A DNA stretch of 64,000 bases from contig CATQJL010000112.1 of assembly GCA_958299035.1 (NCBI GenBank), forward strand, positions 4,138,123 to 4,202,122, written 5' to 3'. This document shows, in pieces, positions 37,301-47,870 of this stretch (position 1 is its first letter; each line of letters starts with the position of its first letter). The position numbers and the translations under genes are program-made. The stretch comes from Cylicocyclus nassatus. Lineage: Eukaryota; Nematoda; Chromadorea; Rhabditida; Strongylidae. Under the pieces are notes generated by a model. That model saw only the letters and a program-made list of their open reading frames with translations, had not been told where the DNA came from and made no database searches.

Positions 37301-38700
37301 AAAAACCCGCTATCAAAAAGATAATCTCCGCGAAGCGTAGTTCTAACTTGAAATTATCATGAAGTTGTCGGAATTCATCTTGCATAAACTTGCTTTCAAA
37401 GAATTTTATTTGAAAAAATGTGAGATTAGGCAACCGTCTAACAATAAGATTGTACAAGAAAAGACTACCTTTTATACGCTGTCTAGGAGAAAACAAAGCT
37501 TTTTATGCATTTTCATTCGATCTTATACTAAAAAGCATGTTTGATTCTAAATTTTAGACAAAAATTAGAAAAGAATTTGAAGTCTGACAACGCTTCGAGA
37601 AAATACGAGAATTTAGAAAGACTTTCTTATCATTTGGTTGAGAATGATGTCTACAAAGTCAGAAGTAGCAACAGAGAACTTCAATAAGTTGCATTTTTCT
37701 CGAAATTACTTGCTTTAATGATATGGTTTTTTCCAAAATTTTCGGACGAGTTTTATGATATGTGGCAACTAGGATAACAATTAACAATGAAAATCTGTTT
37801 TATTCATTTTTTATTTTTTCAGAATCGCAGTTTTGGTAATCAAAGCCGTTTAAAAATTTCATAAAATAATTGCCTCGTCTCTTACTTTTGATGCGTGCAT
37901 AATCTAAACTTTTTGCACCAGATTTTTTGGAATACAGGTGCAAATTTTGATTTTAATCAAAATTGTTCCATTTTCGTGATTAAATGGTTAAATATGACAT
38001 TGCTGAGAAGGATTCTCTCCCATACACCACGGATATTGGAGATGTGGCTGTGCGATCATAATTAGTGTTGAGATGTGGTGTAAGGGAATTTCTGACAGGA
38101 GTCGATGATGAGATGAGAAATTGCCGGGACGAGTGGCGCGTGCCCAGCGATGTGCAATGTGTGCCCACAGGTCAAAACAATATGTTCAACGGCTCGCATG
38201 ATGAATGACGCCTGGCTGTGGGCCGAACAACAGTTGCCGATGAATCACACAAATTCCCACACTACTATGGTAGCTCCACCCGACTGGCTCGTCGGCATTT
38301 TGAGGGGTGAAAAAAATGAGGAGAGAAGAAACGGGAGCAGCCACTGTGGGTCTGAAAGTCGACGAGCGATGCGTTTATAGCCGTCTATGAATATTTCATA
38401 GGTGCTTTTCCTAAAGCAGCACATTACGTTGTACGTCGCCCTATCTTAGCAGGAAAAATTTCACTCCCTAACTTTCCGAATTACGAAGTCAGCGACCGAA
38501 CGAATCTCGTACTCAATGCTGGAACTTATGATGCATGTTTCTGAACAGTTATCGAACTCTTTACTAGATGCTCGAGTTCTGGATCAAATTTTTCCCATAA
38601 AGCAGAAGTTGTTGCCATCTTTCGAAGAAAATGCTATTTGATTAAGCTTTGATATTCTTACTTACATTATTATTATTCTTGTGATTGAAATGATCAACTG
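25300..38700. other. 13-kb gene desert, no coding sequence supported
   Basis: No exon chain, domain or complete gene could be built on either strand. Balanced-composition islands occur at about 26.2-26.4, 27.5-28.3, 30.7-31.5, 32.7-33.0 and 38.0-38.4 kb between AT-rich stretches. They contain factor-type words, for example ATCAATCA, a POU-like ATGCAAAT near 32.9 kb and CAGCTG. G or C runs of 10-14 occur near 27398, 28172, 30113, 31130, 31356, 31560, 33497 and 34710. The pattern fits cis-regulatory DNA or very long introns of a gene outside the window. Confidence 0.5.
33451..33530 (+). mobile_element. Helitron-like 5' terminus
   Basis: TCTCTACTAATATATAAGGG starts at 33451 directly after an A, matching the canonical Helitron 5' end (A|TCTCTACTA). 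A G run follows within 60 bp. I could not find a convincing hairpin-CTRR end downstream, so only the left end is claimed. Confidence 0.4.
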
Positions 38701-38844
38701 TTCCTCATATGATCTGCTATGACATAGTCGATGCAACCTTAGTATGCGCGGATAATGAGCTTTATAGAAGGCGCCCTCTCTTAGCTTCGTCAGCTTCATT
38801 TACCTCATTTTTTATTGTCAACACTCTCTTTTCAGACAATTCAC

Positions 38845-39271
38845 GGGAACTTCCCGAAGGCTTTAGGGAAACCTCCGAAGGATCATCTGCGGAATTACCG
38901 CTATGGTCTTTGGGAAGTTCCCTATATGAGACTTTCGGGAAGTTCTCTAATGCTGGGAGCTTCCGCAAGATTTATTTACTGACTTGATAATCGTAAGGGT
39001 ATTTTCTGCTCTTTCCTTTGGATGCTACCTCATCAACGTGGTTACACTCACTGGTTACATCTCTGGGGAAGTTCCCGCATATTTAAGGCCACGGGAAGCA
39101 CTGCATTTGAGGGAAGTCCCCTAGGATTTCCTCGGGAAGTTCTTAACTTTATTGCTGTTGATGCCATTTTTTTTCGGGAGGTTCCCATTTTCCGTCTTCT
39201 TTCAACTCAGTACTAGTTCAAGCTCTCGGGAAGTTTTGCAAATTAGATTAGCTTGACCTTGGGAATTTCCC
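38845..39271. repeat. Cluster of palindromic GGGAAnTTCCC-type sites
   Basis: At least eight related 11-mers lie within 430 bp: GGGAACTTCCC (38845), GGGAAGTTCCC (38912, 39066), GGGAAGTTCTC (38937), GGGAAGTTCTT (39134), GGGAGGTTCCC (39176), GGGAAGTTTTG (39228) and GGGAATTTCCC (39261). Several full sites fit the Rel/NF-kB consensus GGGRNWYYCC. Spacing is irregular and the flanks are unrelated, so this is not a simple tandem repeat. Confidence 0.8.
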
Positions 39272-39646
39272 GTGATCTGTCTGAGTTATTCTTCTCATTT
39301 ATCCTGCTTCTCGAGTGCTTGCAAAGGACAAAGCCTTCAAATCTATCAAAAAGTAGAGGCGGTACAAAAAAATTGATTTTATCAAGATCTAAGCTCAATG
39401 TACGAACAAGTTTCTTTATATGTAGAGTTTTGCCTGATGACATACTTAAACGTAAACGAGTGTTTGTTCCTAAGCTGGCTTCGTTCAAAAGATTTTAAGG
39501 ACCTATATGCAAAAAAAATGAATTTCGTTTACTTTGTTATGACGTTGTGTTGGTGCTTTTGTAGTTAGTTTTGTTGATCTTTTTCGCAGGGTCTTCCTAC
39601 GTAATAAAATAAATAAGACAGGTGTCCTTGAAAGGAGTAAAGTACA

Positions 39647-39728
39647 CAGCAATTATTATTGTTGTTATTATATCAATATTGTTATTACAATTGTATTACT
39701 ACCATTATTATTATTTTATATTATTAGG
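39647..39728. repeat. Degenerate (ATT)n microsatellite
   Basis: ATTATTATTGTTGTTATTAT-type repeats over about 80 bp. Confidence 0.85.
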
Positions 39729-39744
39729 CTATTTAAGTTGATAT

Positions 39745-40490
39745 TCATCCTTCACCTAATTTACTATCACGGAGCGTTGCGATCCACTCACAAGATAAGA
39801 AATGCTGTACATCGCATAATCCACTTAATACTTGTAATCTTCCGTCTGTCCACATTAAAGCTCCGATAACGGTAAGACTGCAAAGATTAATGCGACTGTG
39901 TTTGGCGATCACTCGCATTGTCTCAATTAGATAACTTTGCAGTAAAAAGGGATTGGACAGCTTCAGAAATTTGAACATCTTTGTAAATGTTTTGAGTGTT
40001 CTATAGTTATGGTTTTCCTTCACGAGCTGCTCCTTGGTGTTAATTTTGATTTTCCCATTTTATTCATCTGCAAATGAGTGATAAGACTTTTGAATTTCAG
40101 ATCGGTAAAAACTCAAGCGCATCTATCATTATGGGATACTCCATACCACGATTATAATTCGAATGATTGTTGATTTTGGTTGCGTTCCATCCCCTCTAGT
40201 TTGAGCTGTATAAAATGTCGAACAAGATGTCAGTACAGCTACTTAACAGGAAGGTCAGCATCACTTCTGGCATGGTAACAGAATTGAGAGGATTTTGAAA
40301 GAATATTAAGTCACTAGTAAATTGTTTTCTTTTTGCTGAACTATTCTCCAAAATGATAGATAGCAATCTGCGGCGAACAAACTTTCTGCAGTAATTTTTA
40401 CATTTACCCCTACCAAATTGTGGGCAATTTTCATATTCTCTAGGAAAAAATAGTCCCCGATTATCACACGATGCACAGCGCTTTGACAAT
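39745..40490 (-). pseudogene. Possible nuclear-receptor ligand-binding-domain remnant
   Basis: Two minus-strand blocks. The upstream one (within 40196-40489) reads FFQNPLNSVTMPEVMLTFLL then SSCTDILFDILYSS before a stop. The downstream one (39745 to about 40060) reads LVKENHNYRTLKTF, SYLIETMRVIAKHSRINL and IGALMWTDGRLQVLSG. The helix spacing resembles the middle and C-terminal ligand-binding helices of nematode nuclear hormone receptors. The first block also resembles a block at 53.4-53.6 kb (P....VL..F...C..L). No intact splice path or zinc finger was found. The family call is tentative. Confidence 0.3.
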
Positions 40491-40601
40491 AAGAGAAAGT
40501 AAACTCAACAAAAATTTATTTGAGTAACGAAAAGACATGTTTCATAACGTTGCACAACAATTTTTGAAAGACAAGTTTATATCGTCAAAGCTTCTTCTCT
40601 A

Positions 40602-43600
40602 TTAGTCTAGATATTTAGCCATAGGAATGGCCTTATATCTGTCAAATGCAGATTCGTGAATGAATGAATATTCGCACAGCTTATGATATCCTCCGTTAAT
40701 TTCATGAGAGAATAACCAGTAACCATGCAGCGAAATCTTCTGTAAGAGTATTGCCACCTGTGATGTATTGCGGCCATGAATCTCCACCATGATCTGAAGA
40801 ATTCTGAATTGCACTTTAAGGTCAAGCAATATTTTTTAAAGTTTGCAGCAGAGGTGGTAGATGTTTACTTCACTGTTTTTCTTAGTCGTTCTTTTCTTTG
40901 TCTATCCGTCATGACTACTTTCCCCTTTTTAGGGGAACATGATAGCCATCACTTGTTAGAGCCCTTTTAACACATTGACGACAATACGACCCAGCGGTGG
41001 GTCGTACGTGTACTGCCATTTCGGACAATACGACCCACCGGTGGGTCGTAAGTTTTCGAAAGCTCTAACTTTGCCAGCATGCGATGGAATTCTACGGTAT
41101 TCTGGCACATGATTGGGGACACCTTGGCGAAGCTCTAGCCGGAGTGGTCCGGGTCCAGGATACTGTAATGTAATGTTACGGTAGGTATACCGTAGATAGA
41201 GGTAAGGCACAGATTTTAGCTCGAAATTCTCGCAGAGTGGTGCTGTTTTTGACAATTCAAGTTTACATGCACAAGAAATACAGGGGGAGCATGAGACTGA
41301 TGTCAGCCCATCTAAAATTACGATTTTATTGATTTTATTGATTTTTCGCATTGTTCATCCCAGGAAGCTCAAATCTTGCATATATAGGTTTTTTAGCATG
41401 CTGATTATGAAAATGATAGTCTCAAGTTCAAATACCGCCTTCTTACATCAGTTTCTTGATTCTTAAAAAAATTCTACCGTACTGCTACCGTAGTCCCAGT
41501 GTGGGAAAGTAGTGAATGAAGTGGACACTATAATCGTGATCAGCATGTAAAATTATCCCAAAACACAATTTTTCACAAAAATCCGTGATGTTGAGTTCAG
41601 TACAGAGTGACTACCGTAATCTTACCGTATACTGCCAAAAACTGAAACAAATCATATTTTGATAATCTGCGCCTTCGATAACCCTTGTGTGGATATTCTC
41701 AGAGACATGTTTTGAATTTCTTACAAAAAGACTAACATTTCGGACAATACGACCCACGGGTGGGTCGTAAGTTTGGCAGAGCAAAAAAGGCTCCTTTCCG
41801 AAATGGCAGTAATCGAAAAATCGGCCTTGTCGTCAATGTGTTAAAATTGTGCACCCCAAAACTCCTCGTCATTGCTGGTTCAATTTCGTCGAGCTCAACA
41901 ATAAAGCAAACTGACCTGTCGTGGACGATAGCTGTCGAGAAACTGTGGAAGCACTTTGTGTTCGGTGTCTAAAATGTCTTGACAAAGAAAAGAAGCAAAA
42001 CCAAGTGCCTTTACTTTCAAGATCTATTTTCAAAATTTCCACTGCTGTAACGTTATCTATCTTCATGAGCGTTTTCATTGTATAGGTATCGTTTGCTTCG
42101 TAATCGAAATTAGCAATGCGTGCTTTTCTTAAATGCGTGTTTGGTATACGCGAATAAAGATATTTCGTTTTCGAATTCTGTTCCTGAAATAACAAAGGGG
42201 TTGAGTCATTTCACAGTTACCTTGTACACGCTATCCACTCACTGAATCATAGCCGAAAATGGTGCAGCAACTCATGGTTATTCTTTGGAGTTCTTCTTCA
42301 AATGTAACATCTGTGTTAATCCCATACGATAACACAATACTGCCATAGGGAATTCTGAAAAGATGAGGATCTGGTTAATTTACTACAACAAAAATTTCGA
42401 AGCTCATTGTGCTAATCTCACCAGCAATCGTAAGCGAACCCAAACCAATACTGCTTAATCCAGCTAATCAAGGTTCTACATTAATTCTAGTATTTATCAA
42501 GTGGTAGAGTTCATCTTTGCCTTCTGCGAATGTTAAGTCGTTTTGATTTCACACCTCTTAGGGAATTCGTGTCCGTCCAAAAAGTCCTTGTCAGCAGGGG
42601 CGCCAAATATGTTCCAAAGCGACGCCGATTGATGAGGATATATGGACAAATATGGAAGCAGAAGTAAAGGCTGATGCATGACGAAGGCGCAGAAGCAGCA
42701 TACTTGAGCTGTCGCAAACGTTGCGCGCGCATATCTTCACCATTGTAAATCCTGCGCCTCATGCGCTCTGCGGCTAATGAAACGCGCACGCGCCCAAAAT
42801 ATTGCGCCTTCGTCATGCAGCAGCCTATGAGTTGGTAGGCAGGACAGAAAGTGACACAAATACTTCGTCAAAGAAAACGAACAACGTGACTGGATGCCGA
42901 ACGTTTATTGAGAAATGAACAGCAATTCAGCAGCTTTGGTGAACATCTTCCTTGAGCTCTGTTTTTTTGCGTCTCCGTTTCGCGACTATCTTTCTCTATC
43001 AGAGTAATATCACCGAAGCAGAGACGATGTTGTAAAATATGATTGAAGTGTAGGAAAAAATTGGACTTCAGTGACTTAGATTGAGGTAAGGTCTATGAAA
43101 GAGGTTTTTTGAAGAAATGAATATGAATTAGAAGTCATATCTAGCACAGAGACGTTTCCGTGTATTCAAAGCGTTCACTCGCATTGAGCAAATTGTAAGG
43201 GCCGACAACAACTAAAGAAAAAGGTCGTGGGGCACCTCCAAATTCTTCAAAGAAGCCACCACGCTGGAGGATTAAGAGCTTTACCTTCGGGTTTTCTGCT
43301 CAACTTTTCCTTTGCGTTTTACGCAGCGAGAAAACTTGGGTTGTTACTGCAGCCATGTCGAAAGCTTTTGGGTCAATCCATACCCGCAGGACCCCGCAGG
43401 ACGTAGCAGCCTGCCGCAGCCTGCGGCGTGCGCTGCTGTAGTAGCAGTGAAAATACGCTCAGGCAGCACAGCGGGATTTTGCGCAAATGCAGCGAAAGCC
43501 CAATCGCAGAATTATATACTAGGTCTCTGTATGCATGTAGAACCTGATGAAGCAAATGCAGAAAGCTAGCACTTCATGAGTAGAAATGAAAGTAGCGTAT

Positions 43601-44512
43601 TGATGTCATTGATGAGAACACGAAATAGGTCTAGTAGAAAAGGGAGCACAAATTCAAGTCGAATGAAGAATCATTCGGTAAACTTCGATCGACGATGAGA
43701 CAAGGTAAAAGAGAGAAGGGATTGCACGTTGTGAAGGAAAACTCTCGGAAAACACGAACGTGCAACACATATTGACACATCGATTAACAGCAAAGCTGTG
43801 CTGCCGTGTGCGTATTTTCACTTCGACTGCAGCGGCGCATGCCGCAGGCTGCGGCAGGCTGCTGCGTCCTGCGGTGTAGTATGAATGAACCCAATGGCCA
43901 TCCGCAGATATACGCATCACATCGACATGAATGGACTAAAGGTTATTGTCGCTGATTTGGTTATATAAGTTTAAACTGCTTATGCTCAAAAGTGCGTCCT
44001 CTACAATAGACATTGCGTGCAGCTGCTCTACTACTATGTAACTTTGAAATTTGTTGTAGGCGCAGCAGTTGTGCTTAAATTCGATTGAAAAAAGCCAGCG
44101 TTTTTCCAGTATCAGCAAATAAACCGTAGAAATCAGTATTTGCTTGTTTTGCTGCTCGCTTATATACGAATTGCATGTTTCTGAAATTTTGCAGGTATGA
44201 GGCAATATTTCCACACAACCGACAACTCCCAAAAACCAACTTGTATCTACACCACTCATCTTTACAATCGTAGTTATGGAATTTGGTTGCTAATGAAGAG
44301 CGAAGTTTAACGAGTTTGAAATGCGCACCTGAAAGGATTGCAAATCCTCTTCCCACCATCGCTAGTCGTTCCGACACGAACCAGCATAGGACAATATGCC
44401 TACAACGCCAACTGTTAGGAAAAATTATTTTTGATTGCGCAACTACAACGGCATGATCTACCCAAGTCATGGTAAGCACAATTAAAGCAAACTTTCTGTA
44501 CTCAACCTTCAC
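40602..44512 (-). CDS. METTL24-like methyltransferase-domain protein, copy 1
   Basis: Belongs to the Methyltransf_22/METTL24-like family, expanded in nematodes, with substrates unknown. Exons 5' to 3': 44399-44329, 42354-42243, 42183-42015, 41968-41916 and 40793-40602. All phases agree (198 residues), with an uncertain N-terminal exon at 44512-44462. In order: CPMLVRVGTTSDGGKRICNP (the usual GGKW is GGKR), SIVLSYGI as the SAM-motif strand, TFEEEL, CTIFGYDS, AVEILKIDLENTEHKVLPQF, QIMVEIHG and the tail CEYSFIHESAFDRY. In the family the acidic motif is normally DIEG.E; here it is DLENTE. The last long intron carries a piggyBac-like MITE and the intron at 42.4-44.3 kb carries two more inverted-repeat elements. 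The N-terminal exon would encode a hydrophobic segment (FALIVLTM) but has no in-frame ATG upstream, so the start is unresolved. Confidence 0.82.
40967..41844. mobile_element. piggyBac-like MITE, copy 2, in a METTL24-like intron
   Basis: An 878-bp element with perfect 18-bp ends TTAACACATTGACGACAA (40967) and their complement ending at 41844, TTAA at both borders. It carries three near-identical 20-bp palindromes of the form ACGACCCACCGGTGGGTCGT at 40986, 41030 and 41749, near the two ends. No transposase. It shares ends with 20389-20905 and internal palindromes with 63361-63650. Confidence 0.82.
42668..42826. repeat. 159-bp MITE with 24-bp inverted ends
   Basis: Ends AGGCTGATGCATGACGAAGG (42668) and a complement differing by one base. 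The interior is CpG-rich, with GCGCGCGC-type words. It is in an intron of the first METTL24-like gene. Confidence 0.75.
43368..43894. mobile_element. Inverted-repeat element with about 100-bp arms
   Basis: Left arm 43368-43470 and right arm about 43795-43894 are inverted copies, both containing GCAGCCTGCCGCAGCCTGCG and GTGAAAATACGC. The arms encode the same peptide-like string on opposite strands, a by-product of the palindrome. It is in an intron of the first METTL24-like gene, with no transposase. Confidence 0.8.
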
Positions 44513-45136
44513 ACTAAGCGTAGGTTGCGCATAATCTTTGGTTTTCTTTCATTGCCAGCTTATGCCACCAGAGCGAAGGGCATCTTGTAAGCTCAAAAAA
44601 CTAAGTACTATTCACAAAAAGGATAAATATTTATAGTGCATAATGCTGACAAGCGCGAGTGGGGGGAAAGACCTATGCAAATCCTGCACTATCCCAAAGT
44701 TACTTAAAGCAAGCGCTTTGAAATTGAGGATTCCAATCGAAAGGAATTTGCTACCGCAGCATTGAAGAGCACTACTGTAAACTTCAAGAGCTTACTTGAA
44801 AAAGTAAAACTTACTTCTGGAGCTAGGTTGTTGTAGAGAGCCATATAATTTAAAGAAGAAGTCTGCTCCCGAACCATTTGTAAATACTTTCGACGACTAG
44901 TGGCCTAAATCTGCAGCATTTGTAAACTCTCCGCCTCTACGATGTAGGTTTGGAAAAGCAAAAAATATGATTAAAAACATGCATGACAAGGTCCCATAAT
45001 GAACACATTATTTCGCACACAACCCTTTGGAAAATACTCTTTGAGCTTTCTGAATGCCAGCAAAATTTTTTAAAGCTGCTTGCTTCCACAAATAATAGGT
45101 TTCAAAGTGAACGCTTCTAAAAATATCTTTTTCAAA
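44513..45136. other. Upstream flank of the first METTL24-like gene, no gene seen
   Basis: AT-rich non-coding sequence. It should contain the promoter or trans-splice acceptor of the minus-strand methyltransferase gene, but no specific element is evident. Confidence 0.45.
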
Positions 45137-45443
45137 GGAGTGGCTCGGCAGAATGAGACCCATGACAAAACAATGTCACAGAGTAGGAGCCCCCATAGTG
45201 GAACTATGGGTCAAGGTTCATGTTTCTCTGCCACCTCTAACCCACGAAAATTCAACGCGAAAGCAGTGCTTCCATTTCGCCTCATCTCGAATCCATCGGA
45301 GAGGAGGGGAGATGAGCGCTGCTTTTGCGTTGAAATTTCGGGGGTATAACAAAGAAAGATCGAACTTTGGCCCATAGATTCCATTATGGGGCTCCTACCC
45401 TGTGACCTTGTTTCGCCACGGGTCTCATTCTGCCGAGTCACTG
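45137..45443. mobile_element. Foldback element, near-complete palindrome
   Basis: Arms of about 140 bp meet near 45290. The left arm contains GGCTCGGCAGAATGAGACCC and AAATTCAACGCGAAAGCAG; the right arm contains their near-complements (GGGTCTCATTCTGCCGAGTC, CTGCTTTTGCGTTGAAATTT). There is almost no loop and no coding content. Confidence 0.82.
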
Positions 45444-46619
45444 ACTTCAAAGGTTTGGAATGAAACTCCGCCGTCATCCATGATGCTTGCATGTCAAGGT
45501 TCTTATGATTATATTGAGTTGATTTTGTCTCAAATACTGAGGAAATGCTTATCTTGAAGAAGTCATGAGAGTAAGGAATTTTGAAACGGCCGTTATCTTG
45601 GACTCAAACCATTACATTTTCGTATAATGCAATTCAACCCCTGCTCGAGAGCTCAGCAAATCTATTTGACACCTTGACGACAACGCGCATTTCTAGTTGT
45701 CCGCTCTCCGTTGGACCTTTTGCAGAAGAAAAGCTTGTACATTGAAAAAACACAAACCAAAAGCACCCTTTACACAACCTTACTCGAGAAATATAACAAA
45801 AATTCAGCCTTTTCTGAACATGCAATTAACTGAGTGAACAATGAGTGGTGCTACAATCTCCTGCAGCCAGTCACTATTTTTGGCGGAAATCTCCGCTTCA
45901 GCCTACTCAGCAATCTCCAAGGCCGGAGAACGCCATAAGAAGCACTTTTCTAATTTCTAAGGGGAGCTCTGGTATAAATGCATCCAGAAGGCCAAGGAGG
46001 AACAGAAAGCGCTGTCGCAATTTCTTCGAACCACTGTCTTTAAAGCACAAAGAGAGTAGTAATTAAATATGCTTATAACTGTCAGAAGTGTCTTATCTGA
46101 TATAGAAAAACGCTAGATAGGATTTCGCCAAACTTATTGTACAGTCAGATGGTCGCTATACGGCCCATCTGATTGGAACATACCTGAAGGGAGCGCATAC
46201 GGCACACAAATGAAAGTTAAATTAACAATAAGATACCCGGTCCTTACATGTGTGAAAGTTATGTGAAGAATTTAGCAAGCATTGAAGATCGTACAACATT
46301 AAAGACCGGAAATTCTATCACATTGTAGGTATCCCGCTTAGTCATAAGAAACAACTCATTCGCATCGCTGTCAAGACCGAAAATGCACTACAGTTTGCAT
46401 TGGTTGCTCAATCAGGTGATTGTATGGATACACAAATGGTTTATTAATTACTCGCAATTCTCGTGGGTAACACAATACATAGAGAAAACTGGTAGATCAT
46501 TATGTGTGAGAATCAAAGAGCACTTATAGGGTAATCTAAATATTTACGCCATTGGGTACGGATCGCTTGCAAATTCAGTCAGACCAATGCTTTGGCATAG
46601 CTGTCACGGTCGGGTAGGG
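45444..46619. other. Intergenic, no gene supported
   Basis: A plus-strand frame at 45845-46066 is open but shows no domain, and the surrounding DNA looks repeat-derived. Confidence 0.45.
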
Positions 46620-46998
46620 GACGATGTCTCCATAAGTCGGGTTCCACACGGACATCTGGGACGGTATTTATCAATCTCCACACGCTGCTCGGGAACTTTC
46701 CATCGTTATACACTGTCCGAACAGGCGAAAGCGTTCAAACCGTAATTTCTGTGAGGCTATTTAGCTTGGCCTGAACGGACAGCAGAGCTCGATCTGTCGA
46801 GACCCGACCTGCTGTGCCCGACATGGCCAAACTTGCCAGAAAGGACTCTTGAACAAACGCAGTGTCTAAGATGAGATCCAGATGGTATGATTGTGATGAG
46901 AATTTCTGATTATTAATGTAGTTCATTCTAGCCTTCCATTTCATAGCATTCGATATGTACTGTTCCCATTTAGCCAAAGATAAGACTCTCTGATACAT
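46605..46998 (-). pseudogene. Unrecognised minus-strand coding-like remnant
   Basis: One frame (46998-46735) reads LAKWEQYISNAMKWKARMNY and continues for about 87 residues. A second, shifted by one frame (about 46725-46605), reads YNDGKFPSSVWRLINTVPDV, then VEPDLWRHRPLPDRDSYAKA and a stop. The second block resembles the C-terminal tail of the TRPA-like protein at 12.6-12.8 kb (LI.TV......EPD......D.....YAK). The gap between blocks is too short for a normal intron, which suggests a frameshifted pseudogene. The family is unresolved. Confidence 0.3.
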
Positions 46999-47271
46999 TT
47001 CTGCATTTCTAACTTATCCCACTTTTATGACTTGTCCTTTAATACAAACTATTCAACGAATTATTGAAAATTAGAACGAACTCGCCGTTTCAGCACTTTA
47101 AAATGAGGCTAATTTTTCTTACTTTACAGATATTGACGTGATCATCAAATGTGCACATAGGCAAAAACTATGCTCGATGACCAAAAGTAAAAAAACAATG
47201 AAAGATTTTCATGTCTTCACCTTTTGCAAAGTTGACGCTAGCAAACGTTCTTGATATGCGCTATACTTTGG

Positions 47272-47870
47272 ACCGAATCGAACAAATATTCGAATATTCG
47301 AATAAAGTATTCGAATAGATTTCATTCGAAATTCGATTATTCAAAAATTTAAAAATTTCGAGTATATTTGATATTCGCTTATTCGAAATTTGTCAATTTC
47401 GAATCATTCGATTATTCGGTTATTCGAAAACTTTGATTTTCGAAAATATCGAACATTCAAATATTTATTTCCAAAAGTTATTCGATTATTCGACAATTTA
47501 GTGTAATCGAATAAGTACATGACAGCGTCACCATCTTGACTGCTGTATCAGCAAACATCGTTTGTTGTCCAAGTTGCCCACTGCATGGAGTCCTTCATTG
47601 TGCCAATTCGATCAAAATTTGTTTGGATATTCGACATCGATGCAAAATATTCTTTGTTCAAATTTTTTTTATCAAATATATTCGACTATTCGGATTTTTT
47701 ACATTTCGAATATATTCGATATTCGATTATTCGACGATTTTCTTTCGAAAATATTCGATATTCGGGTATTCGACATTTTTTGTTTTTGAAAATAATCAAA
47801 ATTCGATTATTCAATATTTTTGATTTTCGAATATATTCGGTCATTCGTTTATAAAAAATTCTCGAATATT
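47272..47870. repeat. TTCGAA-rich degenerate repeat, second locus
   Basis: Two blocks (about 47272-47510 and 47620-47870) of degenerate ATTCGAATATTCGA words around a short ordinary core. Same type as 4218-5160. Open frames on both strands are compositional. Confidence 0.8.

Noticed and set aside
43312..43920. Similar peptide-like frames on opposite strands (SSLPQPAACAA)
   Set aside because: They are the two arms of one inverted-repeat element, not two genes.
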